A DNA stretch of 64,000 bases from Mimachlamys varia (Eukaryota > Mollusca > Bivalvia > Pectinida > Pectinidae): positions 30,230,792 through 30,294,791 of the forward strand of contig OX392532.1 of NCBI GenBank assembly GCA_947623455.1, given 5' to 3'. A program made the translations under genes and the position numbers. Within the stretch, counting starts at the first letter, position 1; each line of letters opens with the position of its first letter. Positions 55,767-64,000 of this stretch are shown here, piece after piece. The notes below the pieces were generated by a model. It searched no databases, had not been told where the DNA came from, and saw only the letters and a program-made list of their open reading frames with translations.

Positions 55767-56250
55767 GGTATCAGCTTAGACGACATGTAAACACTATCAT
55801 TTGTTTATCTAGTTCGTCTATATATGCATTTTTATATTATCACATCAGCTTAGATTGTAATAACTTCTTTATATATGCATTTATGCACAGGCCAACGTAG
55901 ACATGTAAACCTCAGACGAGTGACCCCAAAAACACCAAGCAACAAAGCTGATGGAAAGAAATAAACTGATATTGTCAGATCCCCTCCCACTCCAGCCGAA
56001 AAGGGTACTTGATACGGACAATACAACATAGAGATAAATGATAACGAAAATATGCACGATTAGAAATAATGATAATTTGGAAAAGAAATTAAAATATGAA
56101 TGTAATAATATATGCTGAATTCGATTCAATTCAAAACATAGATGCTGATATAATCAGTTTTCATTTGTTCATTGATATAAGTCATGTCTATACAACCCCT
56201 TACTATGTGTAAACAACGACCCACGTGTTGTTTTTTAGTAGTACACACAC
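55767..56250 (+). other. 3' region of the LINE chimera and spacer
   Basis: Contains a loose duplication (tatcagcttagacgacatgt, then tcacatcagcttagattg) consistent with a LINE 3' UTR. Nothing else recognised. Confidence 0.4.
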
Positions 56251-56253
56251 ACT

Positions 56254-57217
56254 CCATACGCGGATCCAGAGGGGGGCGTAGCCGACGCGCGCCCCCTCTA
56301 AAATTTGCCAAGTGCCCATGTTTTGCAAAAATTAAAACTAAGAAGTCCATCCTCAGATAGCATTGCAAAGCATATATTACAACTCAGACATATACAGTTT
56401 ACAATACTTATCTATTAAACGAGTGTAATATATAATATACGTGGGACAATTGACTAACCCCCTCCTCTCCTCTTCCATGTTTCCTCAGAATTTGGCTGAT
56501 ACCGATCACACGATGACACACGAGGGGTGTTTGAAACTTTTGCAAATTACAAGTTTTTTTTTCAGAAAAGCTTATCATTTTAATGCATTTTTTCTAGTTA
56601 CATTAAAAGCATTCCCCTTTAGCTTGAACATACCGTTTCAATATCAGAGTCCACTTTTTGAGACAATTTTCATACTTCTCTTTGGGTACACTAATCAGAA
56701 CCTGGTAAACTGCGGATCCCAGCTCACTTCTGGACCTATATTATGCCCTATCAGATATGGGTTGTTTTTTTTTAATTTCGGAAAGAGGAAAAAATCACAC
56801 GGGGCAAGGTCTGGGCTGAATGGAGGGTGTTGTAATATAATATATTGATATTTTCCGAATTGAAAACCTGGACTATGGTCCACTATTTCTAATGAATAAA
56901 TATATTGCGTATAACACCTTCTTTGCTGTCAGTGTTCGTTTTGTTCGTTTGCTAACCATTTTCATCAGTGTATATCAACAATACAGCGATGAGCAGTGAA
57001 CCAGTTCGTACTGGTTTAATGCACTTAAATTACGTGATACTCGAGTATACGGTGCATTTGCAAAACATTTCGAACACTCCTCGTGTGAACAAAAGAGATG
57101 CTATTTACAATGTTGTTGTGAACATGTAGATGAGAGGCCGAACAATATATACACAAAAGTTCATTCCAGACAAAAATGTACGCCCCCACTAACCCAAAAT
57201 CCTGGATCCGCCTATGG
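56254..57217. mobile_element. 964-bp element with 16-bp terminal inverted repeats
   Basis: Left end CCATACGCGGATCCAG; right end, on the minus strand, CCATAGGCGGATCCAG (one mismatch). GC-rich G/C runs sit just inside both ends. No intact transposase of its own; a mariner fragment lies inside. The superfamily is not identified. Confidence 0.65.
56695..56883 (-). pseudogene. Mariner transposase fragment
   Basis: The minus strand reads QHPPFSPDLAPCDFFLFPKL followed by KKNNPYLIG. This is the mariner block around the third catalytic aspartate of DD34D transposases. The preceding HDNA block and the rest of the protein are absent. Confidence 0.8.
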
Positions 57218-57320
57218 TATTTGTAAGCACGCGTCTATTTTGAACGTCTTCTAACTTCGGCTTGTTGTTGAAGTGTGCCACACCTGAATTATTTTCAATT
57301 CTTTGGATTTTTCGTTCAAG
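57218..57320 (+). repeat. Family D repeat
   Basis: Begins tatttgtaagcacgcgtcta and contains gaattattttcaattctttg. It matches the MMP intron 10 copy, which starts at the same base. Confidence 0.65.
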
Positions 57321-57439
57321 AGTTTCTTGTTAGTTACCGCTCAAGTTTACTTCGTTTTAGACTTATTTGCATTGTTATCAACTGGATTTTTTCAAAACTG
57401 TTCAGAATCCCGAAATATTTCCTGTAGTTACGTATATTG

Positions 57440-58790
57440 GGCCTTTAATAATACCTAAGATTGTTTTCAAAGCAGCAAGTTTAACTTCACTAGATGAAAT
57501 AAAGAAATTGTCGAATTAGATAATATTCAATTTCATTGGGAATGAAGGAACTGAGAAAATAAAGAAAACCGACCTTTATAGGACAATACAACAAGGGGGG
57601 TTAAACATGACTGATATAGAGACTTTAATAGATTGTTTGAATATAAAGTGGGTCAAAAGGTTGTTTAACTCCAAACAAGCGGCTTGGAAATTTATACCAA
57701 CCCTTTATTAGGAAAAGTTTTATGGTAAGTTTTAACTGTTCAATATGAACACTGACAGTGTAGCTTCTTTAAGCAGTGTAAAACTACATCCCAGATTCTA
57801 CAAAGACTTCCTGGTATCATGGCTAAAAACGCGCCAATCTGAAAATAGTTCCCCGACAGATTTTCACATGATAAGACAACAACTTTTATGGTGGAATCAT
57901 TTTATCAAATACAAAGGTAAATGTCTTGTTTATGAGAACTGGATTAAAAGTGGAATAATTACCGTTGAAGACATTCTTGGTTCAGATATGCGAATTTCGC
58001 AAAACAAAATCTTAGACAAATGAACGTTAAAGTCAAATTGGATTTCCGAACTTAGCAGGCTGAAAATAGCCATTCCAGAGAGGTGGGTTAAAACACTTCA
58101 AAACAAAAAAATCTTTAAAATCGGTGATAAATAAAACAGAAAAACAGTATGTATACACAGGATTACATAAAAAGATAACACTAGAACAGACAACAAACAA
58201 AGTACTATACAACCTATTACTGGAATACAAACTCACCAAACCTTTATAATTTATTAAGTGTCGAGAATGATGAAATAAATAATGCACTTTTATTCATTAC
58301 AAATATCACCGAAAATAAGTTAAAAGAATTCAGATGGAAACTTATCCATTTGATTCTACCATGCAAAACTTTTAAAAGTATTCAAATGGAAACTAGTAGC
58401 TACAGCTACGTGTAACTACTGCAATGTTGATGAAAATATCGAGCACTACTTTATTTCGTGCAATTATGTAAAGACATTTTGGTTGAAAATGTCAAATCTT
58501 ATAAAAAAAACTTTGTTTCGTTAGTAAGAAAGTTATAGCATTGAAATCGTTAATAATTGGATATAAGCCATATGCAAAAGAGTACCTGTTTATAAACTTT
58601 ATACTTACATTGATTGGTTATAGTATATACAAAAGCTATAATGTAAGTGAGCAAAACACCAAACAAGCAGATGTGTTCAATATTTTTTAAAAATGAAACC
58701 ATCTCCCGTATTGATGTAATATCGGCTTTAAGGGAAAACAAGAAAATGACTAGTAAATTAAGACAAAAATTAGAATAAATCATGATTGTT
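57440..58790 (+). pseudogene. L1/Tx1-type LINE reverse-transcriptase 3' portion
   Basis: Reading across stops: IPKIVFKAASLTSLDEIKKL, then KKTDLYRTIQQGGLNMTDIE and LNIKWVKRLF; then a clean frame 57745-58023 with FYKDFLVSWL, LLWWNHFIKYKGKCLVYENW and GIITVEDILG. After more stops comes CNYCNVDENIEHYFISC (near 58415-58470), the C-terminal zinc motif. These are hallmarks of the L1-group RT thumb and C-terminal region. Many stops and at least one frameshift make it inactive. Confidence 0.8.
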
Positions 58791-59080
58791 TTTGTTCACA
58801 TAATTATTTGTCTTATTCATGCAATCTCCCCTGCGCACGTCGATGAGAGAAGGCACTGCGTCAGACAAAAAAAATAAATACATCCTTCCCAAATAAAAGT
58901 ATATTTACACCACATTATAATGAGTATTAATTAGCTTAATGCGGTAAATCTGATATAACTGTTGTCTGATAATACTATTGTTAGTCTAAACTTACTGTGG
59001 TTAGTTTGAAAGACAATTTGTTTGTCTGATATCACGTTTGCTAGTCTAGATATTTGTTGTTAGTTAAATACAGTATATGT
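58791..59080. other. Noncoding spacer
   Basis: Nothing recognised. Confidence 0.4.
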
Positions 59081-59081
59081 G

Positions 59082-59425
59082 TATACATGTATGTACACAG
59101 TGTATGCATGTGAGGGTGTGTGGTGAAGGTGTGTGTGTAGCGAGTGAGGGTGAAGGTGTGTGTGTGTATGCGCGCATGTGTGAGGTCGCACGTACATACG
59201 TGCGTACTAAGAGTGTGTGCGTGTTAGCATGAGAGTATGTTATGTGTGTACATGTATGTATGTGAGGGTGTGTGGTGAAGATGTGAGTGTAGTGAGTGAG
59301 GGTGAATGTGTTTGTGTGGCATTTATGTGCGCGCGTATTTGTGAGGTCGCACGTACATGCGTGCGTCCTAAGATTGTGTGCGTGTTAGCATGAGAGTATG
59401 TTATGTGCGTATGTATGTATGAAAC
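59082..59425 (+). repeat. TG-rich duplicated repeat (two ~165-bp units)
   Basis: Both units run tgtgagggtgtgtggtgaag, then gtgaggtcgcacgtacat, then tagcatgagagtatgttatg. They are rich in alternating purine-pyrimidine steps. The antisense 100-codon frame is a repeat artefact. Confidence 0.8.
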
Positions 59426-59619
59426 AGCAAATTGAATAAAAACACTAATGTAAAGCGAATGATGAATGACAGCCCTATTGTATAAGGACAAATAATTGTA
59501 AGGCTTGCTGATCCCAGAGCCCCAACTCTGGCAGCAAGCCAATAACTAAATGTAAACTGGAAAATAAATTGTGTTTATTCTGAAAAAAAAATTATGATTG
59601 GCTACTAATTTAGTACGAA

Positions 59620-59695
59620 AACGAGAGTTTCCATCGATTGTAACCCACGGTATGCAAACGTCAGAGAAGTGTACCGTGGTTTCCGACGATGGGGA
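59620..59695 (-). repeat. Inverted repeat partner of 53740-53815
   Basis: The plus strand reads gcaaacgtcagagaagtgta and ccgtggtttccgacgatg, the reverse complement of the 53.7 kb copy. Confidence 0.7.
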
Positions 59696-59710
59696 AATAT
59701 GAAAAAGAGG

Positions 59711-59850
59711 ATATCTAACAGTATCTTCAGTAATACCAGATATATTTCGTGGGGCTAATATTTTGATATTTTGCGCACGAATGAAAAACATCTAAATATT
59801 AACCACACCAGTTAAATATGTTACGTATTACTGAAGATACTGTTAGATAT
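59711..59850. repeat. Perfect 26-bp inverted repeat with 88-bp spacer
   Basis: 59711-59736 (starting atatctaacagtatcttcag) is exactly reverse-complementary to 59825-59850. Confidence 0.85.
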
Positions 59851-59944
59851 TCTGTTTATTACATTTCATATAGCAATATCTACAATAACAGCTTTTGATT
59901 TTCCCAAATGTCGCTTGTAAGCAGCGTTCTGATTGGTCGAATCA

Positions 59945-60060
59945 GAAAAAAGTGATATTTCTCACTAGTGAAAAGTATCATATTTCTCACTAGTGAAAAT
60001 ATCACTTTTATAGAATGAATAATGTTTTATATTTCACAGGTAAAAAAAGTAATAAAATGA
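59945..60060. repeat. Foldback family F, second copy
   Basis: Two tcactagtgaaaa palindromes inside larger arms (aaaagtgatatttctcac...). It is followed by ttttatatttcacaggtaaa, matching 660-705. Confidence 0.7.
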
Positions 60061-61120
60061 TTTACTTCACTAGTCAAATTTTACTGTTACAAAACAAGAA
60101 ACAATCAATAGTCTAATTACAATTACTGGTTTATATAAAAATGTAGTTCATTACCGTTTGTGAATTGATAAACCTTCCCCACTCAAATATCTTCTTCCAA
60201 AGCATTGGCCTTTACTTCAAAATGGCTATTCTGTGTCTTAGTTGCTGTTACATGTCATATTATGTATAAATAGTCCTGCTGCGACAAAGAAAAATGCTAC
60301 TTTAATCGTGTGATCAGCTAGCGTAGGGCCTATATAGAATAGTTATTTTTGTGTTGTTTATAACTTATAAGGCGGATTTTAAATGAACAAGGACCTTTCA
60401 ACCCCAACCAGCCGTTTTGCGACTCATGGTAGATTTCTTTTCCCTTATCCAAAAATGCTCTGTCAGTTCTTCTCCATTTGAACGCAAACGTTGAATGAAA
60501 GTACATGTTCACCCAGCCCAATCTTAATCAAACTACACGAAAGTGCATAGGTCACTGTACGATATTGACCTTTGTGTTATTTGGTAGTGAACGGTTATTG
60601 GTCAATATATCAACACTTTGTATTACTCCTATGTCCTCTTAAATATGTATCTATGATCTTGGCAGGAGTTCTTGTAGAAGTCTAAAGGAGAACTGGACTA
60701 CTTTAATTGCCTGTTGCGGGCACATTAAGATTTGTCTTTATCCGACTAATATGGCTTCTTCATATCCTTACTGCTGATGCGTCTCCTACTAAATCCCTTT
60801 CAGAACACGTTGACCTGTTTGTTCGTATGTGACCTTTCAAATGAGTGAAGCCTGGAAACTTAACGGTCATGTAACGACACAATATATAAAAGTGGACTTT
60901 TGATAATAAAATAGTTTATTGGTATTACCAATGTCGAAAGTGTCGTTATGGTACGTTTCATTAAAGCATGACTAATCTCGGCATTTAGACTGTATTTAAA
61001 TATGAAAATGGTCCTGAACCCTTACCGAACCCCAGTGGATGTACATAGAAAGTTATAAGAAGGCTGACCTATAGAAAAAGGGGTATTAAAATCATGCCTA
61101 ATCTTATGTTGATCTTGAAC
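60061..61120. other. Intergenic DNA
   Basis: Short minus frame (60330-60521) without a signature. Confidence 0.4.
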
Positions 61121-61124
61121 ATTA

Positions 61125-61285
61125 TAAAAATAGAGGATCTTACACGAGTGTCTATGTAATATGGAATTTATTAAACTAATTAGATAATTTAATATGTCAC
61201 GAGTGCGAGTGACATATTAAAGTATTTAACGAGTTTAATAAATTCCATATTGCATTGACATGAGTGTAAGATTTTATTTATCACA
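61125..61285. mobile_element. Long near-perfect hairpin (foldback element)
   Basis: Arms of about 70 bp meet near 61207. Paired phrases are atatggaatttattaaact with agtttaataaattccatat, and aatatgtcac with gtgacatatt. Outer arms pair atcttacacgagtgtc with gacatgagtgtaagat. Confidence 0.8.
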
Positions 61286-61621
61286 TAACTTATATTTATG
61301 AGAAAATACATCAAAACTCTCAAATTAATTCGCGTGTAATACCATTTTTATGACATGGCCGTATGACATCACTGAACGGGTCAGTTATGTGATAAATACA
61401 GTTAATCTTGTGCTTATTTTGTTTGTTTGCCGCTTGACGGGTTGTATGATTATTATTTCGATTGTTTACCAATCCTGCAAACGAGAGAAGTTAAATGACT
61501 GAGTTGTGTATAATCCACAGAAGAAAGCACACAAAGGCGTGTTGAGACGATTAGTATTTAAACTTCGAACAAAAAGGGATTGATATTGAACTTACGTTTC
61601 TTGGGTTTGATCATAAATTAC

Positions 61622-61725
61622 CTGGCATGTGTCGTCAATAACGCAAAAGACTGTTATCCTTCTGGAGCATCACGTCCTATACTTCCTGCACTTGTTAATG
61701 GTCTCTGTGTACTGGCGTTTTTTGT
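61622..61725 (-). repeat. Family A copy, head-to-head with the next
   Basis: Plus strand: ggcatgtgtcgtcaataacg and cttctggagcatcacgtcct, diverged. Confidence 0.6.
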
Positions 61726-61739
61726 TTTTTTTTAAACTC

Positions 61740-62340
61740 GGAGATGATCAAACGGTCAACAAAACTATAACCCGATATAAAACGATTAAGATATGGACAA
61801 AATAAGAAAAAAAGAAAAACTATATGGAGATCTTTGAACAGTACAAGAGAGAAAGACCAGGTGTTCCGAAAGGGTATACGTATTCTGCTTCATCGACGAC
61901 TACTGCCATGTAAATCTAGGTCACATCCAAGGAAATATCCCGTCCTCAACGTCACATCCTCGAAATCAAGGAGTTCACCTACACTCTCTACATCCCTGGA
62001 ATATGTCACGGAAAAAATGAAGGCACGCTCAGGTAAAAACACCTGAAAATCGTTAGGCTGCCTTTTGAAAATTACAAAGGAGCCCCAACCGACTTCAAAT
62101 CTTGTCAAGGTTTACGGTTATGTGACTCCGAGATTCTTTCGGTGTACATCAAAGAGTCGAACCAGTCTTCATCAACAAGGTGGTGCACACGAAGCCTTCA
62201 ATTTTGCCATGACATATTCCAGGGGTGTAAAGAACGTAGTTGAGCTTAACCCCTGGATATCGTGGATGCCAAAGTGGGAATTTCAGCATTTTTTCTATTC
62301 TTAATCACCAGAAGTAAGCATACTAATGTGCACGTAGATG
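61740..62340 (+). repeat. Family A copy interrupted by a family G element
   Basis: Left part: gaccaggtgttccgaaaggg to ggaaatatcccgtcctcaa. Right part after the insertion: attcttaatcaccagaagta, agcatactaatgtgc. Confidence 0.7.
61958..62265. mobile_element. Foldback MITE, family G, nested in family A
   Basis: Left end cctcgaaatcaaggagttca; right end taacccctggatatcgtgg. Arms pair through atatgtcacgg with gccatgacatat. The internal sequence is alignable with 47254-47530. Confidence 0.75.
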
Positions 62341-62690
62341 ACCGATGATGATCTGGAGAGATGTTCCGACATCATCAGCCATCCACTAACACTGTAACAA
62401 CACTTGACACAACATCAAAACTGACCCATTGAAAGTGATAGGTTCGGAGGAGCTCTTCATAAAACGCAAAGTAAAAGAAGTTATTGAGATCCAACAGAGA
62501 CTGCCATATCTTAACAGGGACTATAGGCTCGACCCCCACGAGTGTATCACCAGCTCCTAGTGTCACCTTACCAACCAAGGTCCAGTGACAGTCAGTGAGT
62601 TAAGATCACTCACTCAGCTGAAGAAGTTTTGATCTAGTCGGAGAAATATACATAGAATATCCAACCAAATACGCTGAGCACCATAATGCG
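62341..62690. other. Noncoding spacer
   Basis: Nothing recognised. Confidence 0.35.
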
Positions 62691-62699
62691 CATATTATT

Positions 62700-62990
62700 G
62701 GCTTGCCACAAGGTGGCACGTGCAGATTGTAGTCGTGGTTCGTCCACAAGGTGGCACGTACAGATTGTAGTCGTGGCTCGTCCACAAGGTGGCACGTGCA
62801 GATTGTAGTCGTGGTTCGTCCACAAGGTGGCGCGTGCAGATTGTAGTCTTGTTTCGTCCACAAGGTGGCGCGTGCAGATTGTAGTCGTGGTTTGTCCACA
62901 AGGTGGCACGTACAGATTGTAGTCGTGGTTCGTCCACAAGGTGGCACGTACAGATTGTAGTCGTGGTTCGTCCACAAGGTGGCCCATACA
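62700..62990 (+). repeat. 38-bp satellite, first block (8 units)
   Basis: CCACAAGGTGG recurs every 38 bp (first at 62706-62707, last at 62972-62973) with cagattgtagtcgtggttcg between. Minus-strand frames of 117-129 codons in all three phases are repeat artefacts, since 38 is not a multiple of 3. Confidence 0.95.
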
Positions 62991-63290
62991 GGCATAGTGG
63001 TCTAATAGTAGGACGGCGGGCTCGTGGTCGAAGTGCTGCGAGTTCAGGCCACGGCACTTTTTTTATCCTTGAGCAAAATGCTTCACTCCACTCGTTCCAG
63101 TCTGCTCTACTAGAAATTGTAGAATGCTGGCTATAAGCGCCGAAACAGCGGTATCGGTTGTATGATTCCCAGAGAGTTGAAAACGATATTGGCTGTTTGC
63201 TAAGGCCCTGTAATCACGGATAGTAATTTGGGAACCGCTTTGGAACGACCTTTAAATTGTGATTAAGAGGTACATGATTGTATATATGAA
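62985..63290 (+). mobile_element. tRNA-derived SINE splitting the 38-bp satellite
   Basis: The tRNA-like head gcatagtggtctaatagtag with gcgagttcaggcc as B-box ends in a T run. The body contains atccttgagcaaaatgcttc, agcgccgaaacagcggtatc and taatcacggatagtaatttg. The tail is ttgtgattaagaggtac. Sequence resumes as satellite at about 63300. Confidence 0.7.
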
Positions 63291-63299
63291 CCTCGAATT

Positions 63300-64000
63300 A
63301 CTATTGGTTCGTCCACAAGGTGGCACAAACAGTGTGTATTATTGGTTTATCCACAAGGTGAAGGGTTCAGAACATTTTCCTGTATTGTCCACATGGTGGC
63401 GCTTACAGAGCATCTGCTTTGCTCGTCCACAAGGTGGTGCAAAAAGAGCGCATTTTTAGTTCGTTGTGTCGCATACAGAGCATTTTATTGATCCGACCAC
63501 CAGGTGGCGCGTTCAGAGCATATTCTTGGTTCTTCCACAAGGTGGCGCTTTCAGGGCATCTGCTTGGCTCGTCCACTAAGTGGTACTTACAAAGTATCTT
63601 CTTGTCTCGTTTACAAAGTCCAAGGAACAGAGTATATTCTTGTTTCGACTACAAGGGGCCACGTTCAGAATATATTTTTAGTTCATTCGCAAGGAAGCAC
63701 GTTTAGAACATGGTTCGTCCACAAAATGGCGCAGAGTATATTATTGGTTCGTCCACAAGGTGGCGCTTACAGAGCATCTTCTTGGCTTGTCCACAAGATG
63801 GCGCAAAAAGAGTTTATTATTGGTTTGTCCGCAAGTTGGCGCGTACAGAGTTAAGTATTGGTTCGTCCACAAGGTGGCGCTTACAGAGCATCTTCTTGGC
63901 TTGTCCACAAGATGGCGCAAACAGAGTTTATTATTGGTTTGTCCGCAAGTTGGCGCGTACAGAGTTAATCATTGGTTCGTCCACAAGGTGGCGCTTACAG
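63300..64000 (+). repeat. 38-bp satellite, second block with 114-bp trimers
   Basis: Units with gtccacaaggtggcgcttac recur. From 63751 the order of three variants (ccacaaggtggcgc, ccacaagatggcgc, ccgcaagttggcgc) repeats exactly every 114 bp (63751, 63865, 63979) and runs off the end of the window. Confidence 0.9.

Noticed and set aside
62606..63057. Three overlapping 117-129 codon minus-strand frames with repeated CHLVDEPRLQS-like peptides
   Set aside because: They are products of the 38-bp satellite read in its three phases, not a protein family.

Overview
The window looks like AT-rich, repeat-dense nuclear DNA from a lophotrochozoan, most likely a bivalve mollusc. Genes are interrupted by long introns with GT-AG junctions. 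A matrix metalloproteinase and a Trunk/PTTH-type cystine-knot ligand are animal genes. The repeats include tRNA-derived SINEs, LINE 3' ends, a mariner remnant and hammerhead-ribozyme repeats, a mix familiar from bivalve genomes. No species can be named from the sequence alone.

Only two host genes can be supported. (1) Plus strand, 2129-10051: a secreted Trunk/PTTH/noggin-like ligand in two coding exons. A 7-codon first exon and a large terminal exon (9620-10051) together make a clean signal peptide, a dibasic site and a six-cysteine C-terminal domain. (2) Minus strand, 40522 down to 21904: a complete secreted MMP in 11 coding exons (493 residues when joined). It has a signal peptide, a propeptide with a cysteine switch, a zinc catalytic domain with [12 protein letters not shown], a Thr/Arg/Pro hinge and a four-bladed hemopexin domain closed by Cys301 and Cys487. 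All exon phases are mutually compatible.

The rest is repeat territory. 13.5-15.3 kb is a 43-44 bp minisatellite. 18.5-20.5 kb is a ~135 bp array inside which a 28 bp segment has expanded about fifty times. 62.7-64 kb is a 38 bp satellite, partly organised as a 114 bp trimer, carrying CTCF-like motifs and split by a SINE. A ~500 bp dispersed family (family A here) occurs about 17 times, and two of its copies are interrupted by foldback elements. A ~175 bp family (family B) carries a type I hammerhead ribozyme; one copy (17206-17249, minus) has every core residue and all stems intact, so B is a candidate retrozyme or Penelope-derived element. 54.6-58.8 kb is a graveyard: a gag-like zinc-knuckle ORF joined to a LINE reverse-transcriptase tail, a TIR element holding a mariner fragment, and an L1-like RT 3' end.

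The two genes do not share a visible pathway or regulatory unit; they are simply neighbours, transcribed convergently (plus-strand ligand on the left, minus-strand MMP to its right), with about 11.8 kb of satellite and SINE DNA between their 3' ends.
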